A stretch of 64,000 nt of DNA from Nocardia concava NBRC 100430 (GTDB lineage Bacteria; Actinomycetota; Actinomycetes; Mycobacteriales; Mycobacteriaceae). The notes below the pieces were generated by a model. That model did no database searches and was not told where the DNA came from. It saw only the letters and a list, made by a program, of their open reading frames with translations. The translations under genes were made by a program, and so were the position numbers. The stretch lies in NCBI RefSeq assembly GCF_000308815.1, contig NZ_BAFX01000044.1, positions 55,816 through 119,815 on the forward strand, in the 5' to 3' direction. Of the stretch, positions 43,985 to 52,039 are shown one piece after another (the stretch's first letter is position 1; each line of letters starts with the position of its first letter).

Positions 43985-44560
43985 ATGGATACCGCCGCCC
44001 TCTCCCTTATCGACCGCATCGACACTGCCCTCGACACCGCGGGTGCCCTCGTCGCCGGGATAGGCGTTGAACAGCTGGCCCAGCCTTCGCTCTGCCCCGG
44101 TTGGGATATCGGCTTCGAGCTCAACCATCTTGTCGGCGGCCTCCGCATCTTCGCCGCGGAACTCACCGGCACCGATCCCGGCGGGGACCATCACGACGAT
44201 TGGCTCGGCGCCGACCATCGCGCGGCCTTCGCCACCGCCGCCGAACTGGACCGCGCCGCCTGGTCGCGTCCCGGAGCCCTCGACACGACTATCCGCCTGG
44301 GCTTCGGCGAGGTTCCCGGACCGATGGCCGCCCTGATCCATCTCACCGAAATCGTCGTGCACGGAATCGATTTGGCCGTGCTCGCCGGACAGCAACATGT
44401 CATCGACGAGGAGCAGGCCGAACATCTGCTCACCGTCATGCGGTCCATGGATTTCGATGCCTTCCGTCGCCCCGGCATGTTCTGTCCGGAACGGCCGGTC
44501 CCCGCCGACGCCGCGCCCCACCGGCGGCTGCTGGGTTTCCTCGGCCGCGAATTCTCCTGA
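43985..44560 (+). CDS. TIGR03086-type metal-binding protein (mycothiol-dependent DinB-like)
   Basis: A 191-residue four-helix protein of the mycothiol-dependent maleylpyruvate isomerase/DinB-like superfamily. Typical features: LCPGWDIGFELNHLVGGLRI with the first metal histidine and a later pair in IHLTEIVVHGIDLAVLAGQ. Members use a divalent metal and mycothiol as cofactor. The reaction is not predictable. It follows the hydrolase by 38 bp and may be co-transcribed with it and with the downstream transporter. Confidence 0.83.
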   Translation: MDTAALSLIDRIDTALDTAGALVAGIGVEQLAQPSLCPGWDIGFELNHLVGGLRIFAAELTGTDPGGDHHDDWLGADHRAAFATAAELDRAAWSRPGALDTTIRLGFGEVPGPMAALIHLTEIVVHGIDLAVLAGQQHVIDEEQAEHLLTVMRSMDFDAFRRPGMFCPERPVPADAAPHRRLLGFLGREFS

Positions 44561-44588
44561 CGCCACCGCGCCTGCCACGGTTTGCACC

Positions 44589-44633
44589 CACCTCCTGATG
44601 TGATTGCCAGCAGTTTTCCGTCATCAGGAGGTG
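44589..44633 (+). promoter_or_regulatory. Hairpin sequestering the Shine-Dalgarno of the nucleoside transporter
   Basis: CACCTCCTGATG (44589-44600) and CATCAGGAGGTG (44622-44633) are exact complements around a 21-nt loop. The 3' arm contains AGGAGG (44626-44631), the ribosome-binding site of the GTG start at 44637, and ends 3 nt from that start. In RNA the stem would hide the site, so translation should need opening by another factor, coupled ribosomes or a ligand. The fold is visible; the regulatory role is inference. Confidence 0.7.
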
Positions 44634-44636
44634 CGT

Positions 44637-45857
44637 GTGCATTTTGTCGTCGGGATTCTCGGGCTGCTGGGGTTTCTGCTGCTGGCGTGGCTGCCGAGCA
44701 CCGACAGGGGAGCGGTGCGGACCCGGCTGGGTCGGGTTGCTCTACTGTTGGCGGTGCAATTCGCGCTGGGGTTTCTCTTGCTGAAGACCGGTGTGGGAGC
44801 GGCCGCGGTTCGGGTGGTCAGGGATGGATTCGACCATCTGCTGGCCTATGCGATGCAGGGAACTTCGTTCGTCTTCGGTGACCTGGTGAAGGTGGGGGCG
44901 AATACCTCCACCGGAGCGCCGATTCTGTTCACCGTGCTCATGCCGATTGTCTTCGTCTCCATGGTGATCGGGATACTCCAAAGCTTCCGGGTGCTGCCGC
45001 TGGTCATTCGCTACCTGGGGCAGTTGCTGTCCTGGGTGTCTGGATACGGGCGGGTGGAATCGTTCAATGCGGTGGCGGCGGCGATTCTCGGTCAATCCGA
45101 GGTGTTCATCTCGCTGCGAAATCTATTGCCACGGTTGCCGGAACGGCGAATGGTCACCCTCGCGCTGTCGGCCATGTCGACGGTGTCGGCGTCCATTCTC
45201 GGGGCGTACATGATGCTCATCGACGCGAAATACGTGCTGCTCGGCATCGCGCTCAATATGTTCGGTGCGTTCGTGGTGGCGACCTTGATGAATCCGTACA
45301 CCGTCACGGCCTTCGAGGACGCGGAGGTGCTCGCCGCGCAGCCGGAATTGGTGGATGGGCCGCAGTCGTTCTTCGGCATGCTGGCCGACTACATTCTCGT
45401 CGGGTTCCGGGTGGCGTTCACCGTCGCCGCCATGCTGATCGGTTTCATCGCGCTGCTGGCCATGTTGAACGGCATTTTCGCGGCGCTGTTCGACGGCACC
45501 ACCTTTCAGGAGTTGATGGGTCATGTCTTCGCGCCGCTGGCCTTCATGACCGGAATTCCGTGGCACGAGGCCGATGCCGCGGGCGGGTTCATGGGTACCA
45601 AACTGGTGTCCAACGAGATCGTGGCCATGACCGAGTTGAGCCGGCATCGGGAGGGATTGTCGGACCGCACCGTCGCGATCGTCTCCACCTATCTGGTGTC
45701 GTTCGCGAACTTCTCCACCATCGGGATCGTGGTCGGTGCGGTCCGTACCTTGAATACCCATCAGGGCACGGTTATTGCCCGGTGGGGGCTGCGGCTGCTG
45801 TACAGCGCCACGCTGGTCAGCTTTCTGAGCGCGACCATCGTGGGGCTGATCGCGTGA
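44637..45857 (+). CDS. CNT-family (NupC-like) nucleoside transporter
   Basis: A 406-residue concentrative nucleoside transporter with about eight to ten membrane helices. Family sequences include GASFVFGDL-like QGTSFVFGDLVKVG, LGQSEVFISLRNLLP, the MSTVSASILGAYMM substrate region and GTKLVSNEIVAM. These import nucleosides with H+ or Na+. The start is GTG 44637, with AGGAGG 5 bp upstream; upstream TTG and GTG codons lie inside the hairpin stem or have no such site. A 12-bp stem covers the ribosome-binding site. Nucleoside salvage genes are not adjacent. Confidence 0.9.
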   Translation: MHFVVGILGLLGFLLLAWLPSTDRGAVRTRLGRVALLLAVQFALGFLLLKTGVGAAAVRVVRDGFDHLLAYAMQGTSFVFGDLVKVGANTSTGAPILFTVLMPIVFVSMVIGILQSFRVLPLVIRYLGQLLSWVSGYGRVESFNAVAAAILGQSEVFISLRNLLPRLPERRMVTLALSAMSTVSASILGAYMMLIDAKYVLLGIALNMFGAFVVATLMNPYTVTAFEDAEVLAAQPELVDGPQSFFGMLADYILVGFRVAFTVAAMLIGFIALLAMLNGIFAALFDGTTFQELMGHVFAPLAFMTGIPWHEADAAGGFMGTKLVSNEIVAMTELSRHREGLSDRTVAIVSTYLVSFANFSTIGIVVGAVRTLNTHQGTVIARWGLRLLYSATLVSFLSATIVGLIA

Positions 45858-45875
45858 CACTGTCAGCCGGACAGG

Positions 45876-46994
45876 TCACCCGCACATGGCGAGCTGGATG
45901 AATCCCTGCAGGGCGTGGTCGATGGGATGCGGCTGCGGAATCCCGTTGGCGTCGAATCGGTTCCAGCGCTGCAGGTTCACCGCGACCGAGAGCTGGCGGC
46001 GGCCGTCGGCGCAGATCATGGACACGGCTCCGCCGCCCCAGACGGAACCGTCGTGGCCCCAGCAGATTCCGCGTCCGGGCAGTGTGAATTTGTGCAGGCC
46101 CAGACCGTAATCGACGATCTTGCCCTCGAAGGAGATGACCGGTCCCGTGCGCTGCATCTGGGCCAGCGACTCCGGGCTGACGATCTCGCCCGCCAGCAGC
46201 AGGCCGAAGAAGCGGTTCAGATCCGAGACGGTGGAGATCAGCGAGGCCGCCGGGCCGACGAACGACATGTCGAAGACGCTGAAGTCGCGGGGCGGCTCGA
46301 ACATGCCGAACCAGGACTCGTAGTGCAGCGAGTGTGGGCCATCGATCTGGGTTCCGGTGGGGAGCTCGGTGTTTCGCAGCCCGGCGCGCTCGATCACATC
46401 GCGGGTGATGTATTGCTCGGCGGTCTCGCCGGTCACTTTCTCCAGCAGCTGGCACAGGAGAAAGTAATTGGTGTTCGAGTACACGCCCGGTGCTCCACCC
46501 GGGGCTCCGGTGGCGGGTGCGTCGACGCCCAGGGCAATGATCTTCACCGGGTCGAAATGCGTGAACCTGTTGGCCTCGAAGCTTTCCGGCGTCGTCTTCG
46601 CGACGGCGGGGAAGGCGGCGAGGGAGGGGTAAGCGTACGGAAGGTATTCGGCGAGGCCGCTGGTGTGGCTGATCAGCATTCGCACGGTGATCGCCCGGCC
46701 GCGTTCGCCCGGCACCAGATCCGGCAGATAGCGGCCGATCGGTGCATCGAGATCTATTGCACCGCTTTCGACTTGGCGTAGCACGGCGGCGGAGGTGAAG
46801 GACTTGGTGATGCTGCCGACCCGGTGACGCATATCGGCGGTGACGGGCCGCCCGGTCGCCGTATCGGCGACTCCCGCTGCGCCACACCAGATCTGATCGC
46901 CATCGCGAACCTCGGCGAACACGCCGGGCAGCCCCGCGCCGTGGATGGCTTCCAGCGCGATCTGAAGCTTGTCGGTATCGAGTGAGTCGGTCAC
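45876..46994 (-). CDS. Serine hydrolase, beta-lactamase/D-Ala-D-Ala carboxypeptidase family
   Basis: A 372-residue penicillin-binding-type serine hydrolase. The SxxK motif is in VGSITKSFTS, YxN in VYSNTNYFLL, and HTSGLAEYL is the common flanking signature; the third motif is probably HDGSVWGGG. No signal peptide is evident, so it may be cytoplasmic and act as an esterase rather than on peptidoglycan. GTG 46994 is preceded by AAAGGA. The neighbouring AraC gene is on the same strand upstream. Confidence 0.88.
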   Translation of the reverse strand: MTDSLDTDKLQIALEAIHGAGLPGVFAEVRDGDQIWCGAAGVADTATGRPVTADMRHRVGSITKSFTSAAVLRQVESGAIDLDAPIGRYLPDLVPGERGRAITVRMLISHTSGLAEYLPYAYPSLAAFPAVAKTTPESFEANRFTHFDPVKIIALGVDAPATGAPGGAPGVYSNTNYFLLCQLLEKVTGETAEQYITRDVIERAGLRNTELPTGTQIDGPHSLHYESWFGMFEPPRDFSVFDMSFVGPAASLISTVSDLNRFFGLLLAGEIVSPESLAQMQRTGPVISFEGKIVDYGLGLHKFTLPGRGICWGHDGSVWGGGAVSMICADGRRQLSVAVNLQRWNRFDANGIPQPHPIDHALQGFIQLAMCG

Positions 46995-47059
46995 GGTAGG
47001 TGTCCTTTCGCGGTCGATGAATGATGCGCTCACCACTATCGGCCGCCCGCCCCCGCGAT

Positions 47060-47905
47060 TTATTGAACGAATTTTCCCCAGGCCCGATACCGCTGCCGCG
47101 CAATGCTCGGCAGATGATTGGCCGCCACCCCTCGCGGCGTACTTCCCGCGAAAGCCGCCACATCCCTGCACAAATGCGCCTGATCGCTGTACCCGCACTC
47201 CACCGCCACCTCGGCCGCCGCCCCACCCGCCAGCAACTCATCCACCGCATGCCGAAACCGCACCAACATCGCCACCCGCTTCGGCGTCAACCCGATCTGC
47301 CCCTCGAACCGCCCCCACAACCGCTTATGACTCCACCCGATCTCCTCGGCAACCTCCCCGATCCGCACCTGCCCATGCGAAGCCCGTATCCGCTCCCAAA
47401 CCTCGATTACCTCCGGATCAGGCCCCCGCCACCCCGTATCCCCTTGCCCCAGAAAAACATTCGTCAACGCAAACCGCTCATCCCAACTCCCAGCCTCGGC
47501 CAGCTGCTCCCGCAACCGCCCCACCCGCTCCCCGAACAACTCCTCCACCCCAACAGCCCGTCGCCCCAATTCCCCCGGCGCGACCCCCAATACCGAGTAG
47601 GCCCGCACCGGCGACAACCGCACCTCCACACACGCGGCCCCCTCACTCCGAATCCGCATAGCCTCAATAGGCAGCCCCGCAACAAATCCCCCCACCCTCC
47701 GCTGCCCACCCGCATCATCGATCACCACCTCACCCCCACCGAACTCGACAACCACCGTCACCGCCGAAGTCCCCGCAACCCGCAAATCCAACCCCACCCC
47801 ACCCACATCCCGATACCCGATCACCGCCCCACCCCCGGGCCCAACCACCCCCGCTCGCGCAAAATCCCAATCCCCACCCTCGAACTCGCCCACCGCAACG
47901 CTCAT
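47060..47905 (-). CDS. AraC family transcriptional regulator
   Basis: A 281-residue AraC regulator. The C-terminal double helix-turn-helix is recognisable: VRIGEVAEEIGWSHKRLWGR, then AAEVAVECGYSDQAHLCRDV and FAGSTPRGVAANH. The N-terminal 150 residues, rich in beta strands, form the probable ligand-binding part (YRDVGGVGLDLRVAGTSA). It lies directly upstream of the serine hydrolase on the same strand (65 bp) and may activate it. Confidence 0.9.
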   Translation of the reverse strand: MSVAVGEFEGGDWDFARAGVVGPGGGAVIGYRDVGGVGLDLRVAGTSAVTVVVEFGGGEVVIDDAGGQRRVGGFVAGLPIEAMRIRSEGAACVEVRLSPVRAYSVLGVAPGELGRRAVGVEELFGERVGRLREQLAEAGSWDERFALTNVFLGQGDTGWRGPDPEVIEVWERIRASHGQVRIGEVAEEIGWSHKRLWGRFEGQIGLTPKRVAMLVRFRHAVDELLAGGAAAEVAVECGYSDQAHLCRDVAAFAGSTPRGVAANHLPSIARQRYRAWGKFVQ

Positions 47906-47984
47906 CCACCCAGGCTACGCAACCGTGAATCGGCCCCGGAATATCGGCTTTGGACACCCCAGGGCGACTCAGCGACGGTGTCGA

Positions 47985-48341
47985 TTATCCGTTCACCGGA
48001 GGATCCAGTGTTTCCGCTGCCGCGTCCGGCGGAATGATCCATCGCGCGTATGTGTCGTGTGGTTCGACGGTGATCACATCGACCACCTGAACCAGTGCGG
48101 TTGGCACAGTGCCACCGAGATGAGCCAGGTTCGGCACAACCACCGCGTCGGCCTGCACCCGCCGGACAACGTTGACCAGCCGTTGGATGGGTTCCTCGAC
48201 GTGCTGGCTGAACACGACGGTTTTGGCCACGGTGTAGCCGAGCCGTTTGGCCAGACTGCGGGTCTGCATCTCGTCCCACTGCTGGCGCGCACCGGACACG
48301 TCGCTACGCAAATAGTCGATGGCTGTTGGGATTTCGAGCAT
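47985..48341 (-). CDS. Degenerate resolvase-fold protein
   Basis: A 118-residue protein. Its start AIDYLRSDVSGARQQWDEMQ and the helix RSLAKRLGYTVAKTVVFSQ resemble the catalytic domain fold of serine recombinases, and VNVVRRVQADAVVVPNLAHL fits the following strand. The catalytic serine context (xVRVSxxxQ) is not kept and there is no DNA-binding domain, so it is probably not a recombinase. I recall close relatives scattered through Nocardia. Its start is 3 bp after the preceding small gene's stop (TGATAATG), so it is translationally coupled. Confidence 0.65.
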   Translation of the reverse strand: MLEIPTAIDYLRSDVSGARQQWDEMQTRSLAKRLGYTVAKTVVFSQHVEEPIQRLVNVVRRVQADAVVVPNLAHLGGTVPTALVQVVDVITVEPHDTYARWIIPPDAAAETLDPPVNG

Positions 48342-48343
48342 TA

Positions 48344-48517
48344 TCACCACCGCCTGCTCGGGCGGTGGGAGCGCCTGCGCTCTGCCGCGAGGCGGGCTTG
48401 GATGCTGGCGACGCTCGCACCACCTCGATGCTGTGCCGGATGGGTTGTGCGGCTGGACGATAGAGCTGTCGCGAGCATCACCGTGACAGCCAGTGTGATG
48501 GCGAGAATCGCATCCAT
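48344..48517 (-). CDS. Small membrane-anchored protein
   Basis: A 57-residue protein beginning MDAILAITLAVTVMLATALS, one clear membrane helix, followed by a basic tail (RLAAERRRSHRPSRRW). GGAGGGAG lies 6 bp ahead of the ATG at 48517, good support for translation. It is coupled to the resolvase-fold gene and diverges from the XRE-TPR gene. Function unknown. Confidence 0.65.
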   Translation of the reverse strand: MDAILAITLAVTVMLATALSSSRTTHPAQHRGGASVASIQARLAAERRRSHRPSRRW

Positions 48518-48633
48518 ATCGAGCTCCCTCCGGGAATTCCTTCGTTGTCCTGACGGGCCGACGCGAATACGGGTCGGTTGGACCACGTGGTGTCGGACCT
48601 GACATGAACGTAAGGTCGCCGGCTGTCGTCGTT

Positions 48634-48652
48634 GTAGCACCGAGGGTGTTAC
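48634..48652. promoter_or_regulatory. 19-bp dyad upstream of the XRE-TPR gene
   Basis: GTAGCACC (48634-48641) and GGTGTTAC (48645-48652) pair with one G-T mismatch around GAG. It is 58 bp before the XRE-type gene and about 117 bp before the divergent small gene. The shape fits an XRE dimer site. Confidence 0.55.
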
Positions 48653-48709
48653 CTCTGGGCCGACAACTCGGTACCCTCGAAATCGGGGCGACCAGCTAAG
48701 GAACCAGGC

Positions 48710-49896
48710 ATGGAAGAATCGCTGGGCGAACGTATCAAGCGCCGTCGCGGCAGAGCCCTCACGCAGGGGCAGCTCGCCGAACTGGTCGGGATCAGTAAGT
48801 CGATGGTCTCCCAGATCGAACAAGACAAGAAGACGCCATCGATCCCGGTCCTCCAACGAATCGCGAGGGCGTTGGATGTCGATGTGCGAGATCTGCTCGG
48901 TACCAAGAGCAGCCTGCCGTCGGCAGACCCCGACGCCGGGATCGTGGCGATCCGTCGCGCGCTGACACCTGTCGACGATCTGATGCATGGTACGGACGAT
49001 GAGCTTCACGTTTCCTTATCCGATGCTCGGCGCACGGTCGATAGAGCGTGGGGCGCTTACTCCTTCGGTCGATTCGAAGTACTGGCTGGGCTGTTGCCGA
49101 CGGGCATAACTCAGGTACGCGCCACCGCCCACGCCGCCCAGGGCAACGAGATCGCCCCCGCGCATGAGCATCTCGCGCGAATCAACTGGGTCGCGGGATG
49201 CGCGCTGGTGCACTTCGGGCAACCGGACCTCGCATCAATAGCGATTCGCGATGCGTTGACCGCGGCGGAGAAGGGTAACGACGAGCTGCTGCTTGCGGCC
49301 CTGCGCGGCAGTGTTTCCTGGCAGCTTCTCGTATCCGGGCGTTACGAGGAGGCCCACGCGGTAGCGCTGAAGGCCGCTGAGTCGGTCGAACCCCGCGGTG
49401 AGGTGCCAGAACAGAAACTCGCCGTGCACGGCGCCCTGCTCCTTCAAGGCGCAACCGCGGCTGGACGCGGCCAGCGGGTGCACGAGGCATTGGGTTTGAC
49501 GGAGGAAGCGAAGGCGGTTGCGACGCGCATCGGTCGCGACACCAAATGGTACGAGTCGGATTTCGGCCCCAGCCAGCAAGTCATGCAGACGGTGGACATC
49601 AACATCTCGAACGAGCGATACGCCGAGGCGTTGAAGGTCGCGAAGACGATGCCCAACCGTGGAATCGGCCTGACACCCGTAGCTCAGGGACGTCATCTGG
49701 TCGCAAGGCCGCCGCAGCAGTGCAATTGGGCCAATACCAGCTCGCTCTCGATATGCTGCTGACGGCCGAACGCGTTGTGGGCAAAGAATGGGTCCGCTAT
49801 CAAACCCTGCTCCGGACGGTAGTCGGTGTGCTCCTGCAACATGACAGGCGGACAACACTTCGGGAGTTCGCGCAGCGTGTGGGCGTGTCCGTCTAA
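48710..49896 (+). pseudogene. XRE-family regulator with TPR-like C terminus, frameshifted near 49702
   Basis: The first frame (48710-49762) gives a helix-turn-helix (QLAELVGISKSMVSQIEQDK) and helical repeats up to VAKTMPNRGIGLTPVAQGRH, then turns to nonsense (LVARPPQQCNWA) and stops. The natural continuation is in the next frame: KAAAAVQLGQYQLALDMLLT, then VGKEWVRYQTLLRTVVGVLL and the C-terminal REFAQRVGV at 49896. One missing base near 49700-49705 explains it (V-D-K expected where V-A-R is read). The intact protein would be about 395 residues, the usual length. Either a real inactivation or a sequencing error. Confidence 0.8.
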
Positions 49897-49977
49897 TCGC
49901 TCTGTTCTTTCGAAAACATATGGCCCATCGATAGCTCGCATCGGCGTTATGGGGGGAGAAACTCGTCCAAACCCATT

Positions 49978-50607
49978 TCAACGTCGGCGCAGAACAGCCC
50001 ACTGGTAGTGCCAGCGGTCCGTGCCCGGCCACGTCAGCCATTGCTCGAGGGTCCCGTGTCGCTCGAGTACCGCCTTCAATGCGGTGTCGGTGCGGATGCT
50101 GAAGAACCGGGCGGGCCCGTGCCCGCTGCCGTCGTCCCACTGCTCCTCGCTGCCATGCTGGTCGCCCCACAGTCCGATCGCCAGCGGCGCCCCTGGCCGC
50201 AGGACGCGCAAGATCTCCGCCAGCGCGGAGTCCAGATCGGTGTCGGCGATGTGCAACAGCGTGCTCATGGTCCAGCCGGCGCCGAAGCTCGCGTCCTCGA
50301 ATGGAAGCTGCAGGACTGAGGCCTGGCAGGCCACCAGTCCCAGCGACCGGGCGGTGGCGACGCTTTGCGGGGCGAGATCGACGCCGGTGTATGCGAGACC
50401 CGCGTCCGCGAACGCGATGCCGTCATGGCCTGGGCCGCAACCGATCTCGAGCAGGTTCGTGATGCCTTCGCGCTGTAGCAGGTCGACATACTCGGCGCGG
50501 CGCTGCACGCGTGGTGGCGGCAGCTCGCGTGCAGCGCGTTGGTGAATCTCGTTGTCGTAGTAGGCGATCAGGTCAGCCTCGCGTCCGGCCCGCGGTAGTC
50601 GATGCAT
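49978..50607 (-). CDS. Class I SAM-dependent methyltransferase
   Basis: A 209-residue methyltransferase: motif I LLEIGCGPGHDGIAFADAG, the acidic end of strand 2 (YTGVDLAPQSVATARSLG), motif post-I ASVLQLPFEDASFGAGWTMS and LAEILRVLRPGAPLAIGLWG. It resembles ubiquinone/menaquinone-type C- or O-methyltransferases without a known target. It ends about 80 bp after the convergent XRE-TPR relic. Confidence 0.87.
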   Translation of the reverse strand: MHRLPRAGREADLIAYYDNEIHQRAARELPPPRVQRRAEYVDLLQREGITNLLEIGCGPGHDGIAFADAGLAYTGVDLAPQSVATARSLGLVACQASVLQLPFEDASFGAGWTMSTLLHIADTDLDSALAEILRVLRPGAPLAIGLWGDQHGSEEQWDDGSGHGPARFFSIRTDTALKAVLERHGTLEQWLTWPGTDRWHYQWAVLRRR

Positions 50608-51070
50608 GCAGCCATCATGCGATACCGCGACTCCCCAGAGATCAGTCTGGATGCGGCGAAACGCGCGACCAGCAGCAAAGTGGTGCGTAGCATGGCTCGA
50701 AATGCGCGTTCGCTGGCGGCTGCCACGGCCCTCTCAAACCGAGCGATCAGCGGCAGATGAGTGCTTCGTTCGGTGATCGGCTTGGCGGGCACGGATGGGC
50801 CTATTCCTACATTTTGGCACCGCATTTCGCAGGAACCTGCTCGCTGGCGCCGGTTTGTGTAGGAATAGGCCCATCGACCTGGTCTCGGCAGATCAGTGCG
50901 TTCGCCAACGGGTGCGGTGGCCTGCATGGAACCGAGCGATCAGCAGCAGAATAGTGTGTTCGGCTGTGGTGTGAGGCGTCGGGGAAGGCTCCGACTCTGC
51001 GGTTGTCGTAGCCGTCCGAGCCGATCTCGATGAAGGCCACGGCCAGCCGCCGCGGCATCGAGGCCGCTGC
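50608..51070. other. Non-coding region carrying repeat structure
   Basis: About 460 bp with no supportable gene; open frames here are short, and the longest crosses the inverted repeat. The region contains an 82-bp inverted repeat (50794-50875) lying between imperfect direct repeats (50737-50769 and 50930-50962). This looks like a remnant or site of a small mobile element. Confidence 0.5.
50794..50875. repeat. 82-bp inverted repeat with 18-bp perfect arms, flanked by direct repeats
   Basis: GATGGGCCTATTCCTACA (50794-50811) and TGTAGGAATAGGCCCATC (50858-50875) are exact complements. The 46-bp interior has a second small hairpin (GCAGG/CCTGC, 50829-50840). Outside, AACCGAGCGATCAGC starts near-copies at 50737 and 50930 that continue with scattered mismatches for about 33 bp. 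An element with inverted ends between direct repeats fits a MITE-like insertion, though the direct repeats are longer than normal target duplications. Confidence 0.65.
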
Positions 51071-51667
51071 TTAGACCAGACCGCGTTTCTCCCGTTCAGC
51101 CTCGACCAGTTCCTCCAGGACTTCCTCCGGGTCCACCGCGAACCCGCTGTCGTCCAGGGCGTCGAAGTCCTGAGTACTCAGTGGCAGGCCGAGCTCGGCG
51201 AGTTTGGTGGCCAGCCGCGTGAACGCGATTCGCTCGTCGGGCTCGTCCTGGTAACGCGCCTGCACGGCAGCAACTCCCTCGGCCAGGCTGAAGCCGGCCA
51301 ATCCCCAGAAAGTGAATTCGGTGTCCAGCATTATGACGCGCCAGCCCTGGTTTACGGGCTCGTCGGGGTGGAGCCAGTAACCGACCCATCCCTTGCCCCC
51401 TTTCGCCACGAGCTTGAGGTACCGGGCCAACTCGGCGGCTCCGGCGTTCTCGGCCTCCGTCTCCGGATGTGCGAGATCCTCTTCGCGCATATAGCTGGTA
51501 TCCAGGAGCGGGTTGGCTTCTCCCGCTTCGAAGAAGTCGAGGTCGAGAAGTTGGCCGAAATCGGTGCGACCTTCCCACTGAGCCACCAGAAGCATTCGCA
51601 GATCGTCGGGCACAGGTCGGCCATCCAACCGCTCGCGGGAAAACTCAGCGAGCCGTGCGTCGAACAT
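51071..51667 (-). CDS. Hypothetical acidic protein
   Basis: A 198-residue protein, not recognised with confidence. It is acidic and tryptophan-rich in the middle (KGGKGWVGYWLHPDEPVNQG, then LDTEFTFWGLAGFSLAEGV), a flavour seen in SUKH/SMI1-type immunity proteins, but the domain order is not proven. AGAGGGG precedes the ATG. A 25-bp dyad lies just upstream. No toxin gene is adjacent. Accessory, function unknown. Confidence 0.65.
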   Translation of the reverse strand: MFDARLAEFSRERLDGRPVPDDLRMLLVAQWEGRTDFGQLLDLDFFEAGEANPLLDTSYMREEDLAHPETEAENAGAAELARYLKLVAKGGKGWVGYWLHPDEPVNQGWRVIMLDTEFTFWGLAGFSLAEGVAAVQARYQDEPDERIAFTRLATKLAELGLPLSTQDFDALDDSGFAVDPEEVLEELVEAEREKRGLV

Positions 51668-51683
51668 GTGCCCCTCTTCAGAA

Positions 51684-51708
51684 GTTGAAACGAGATCCTC
51701 GCTTCAAC
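51684..51708. promoter_or_regulatory. 25-bp dyad upstream of the acidic hypothetical gene
   Basis: GTTGAAACGAG (51684-51694) and CTCGCTTCAAC (51698-51708) pair at 10 of 11 positions around ATC. It lies 17 bp before the gene start, so it may be an operator or a leader hairpin. Confidence 0.5.
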
Positions 51709-52039
51709 CTGACAGCGGTCTCCTACAAGGCATGCTGAGTGCCGGAAACCACAGCGTGACAACTGATCTGCGCCCTTGGTGTCAAAGCATCGTGCATACA
51801 TGTCAGTTCGGGTTGCGCTGAAAATCGGCAGGAGCGGATATGGGGCGGCACCGGGGGAGGCCTTTGGGCCGTTGATCTTCAGTTGGATCGCATCAACCGC
51901 CGCGGACCGAGTGGATGCGTATTCAGGCTGTCGTGTACAGGGTCTACTCGGCAGGTGCCGCAACGGGATTCGGCTTCTTGGTAGTGCAATCACCACTCGG
52001 CACCGTATCGATCAGCCTCCGCTGGCGTGGGCTCAGGTA
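51709..52039. other. Intergenic stretch without recognisable content
   Basis: About 330 bp between the acidic hypothetical gene's promoter side and the 3' end of the secreted protein gene. No frame with family features, palindrome or promoter could be supported. Codon bias is weak in all frames. Confidence 0.3.

Noticed and set aside
47985..48341. Active serine recombinase
   Set aside because: Catalytic serine context and DNA-binding domain are missing.
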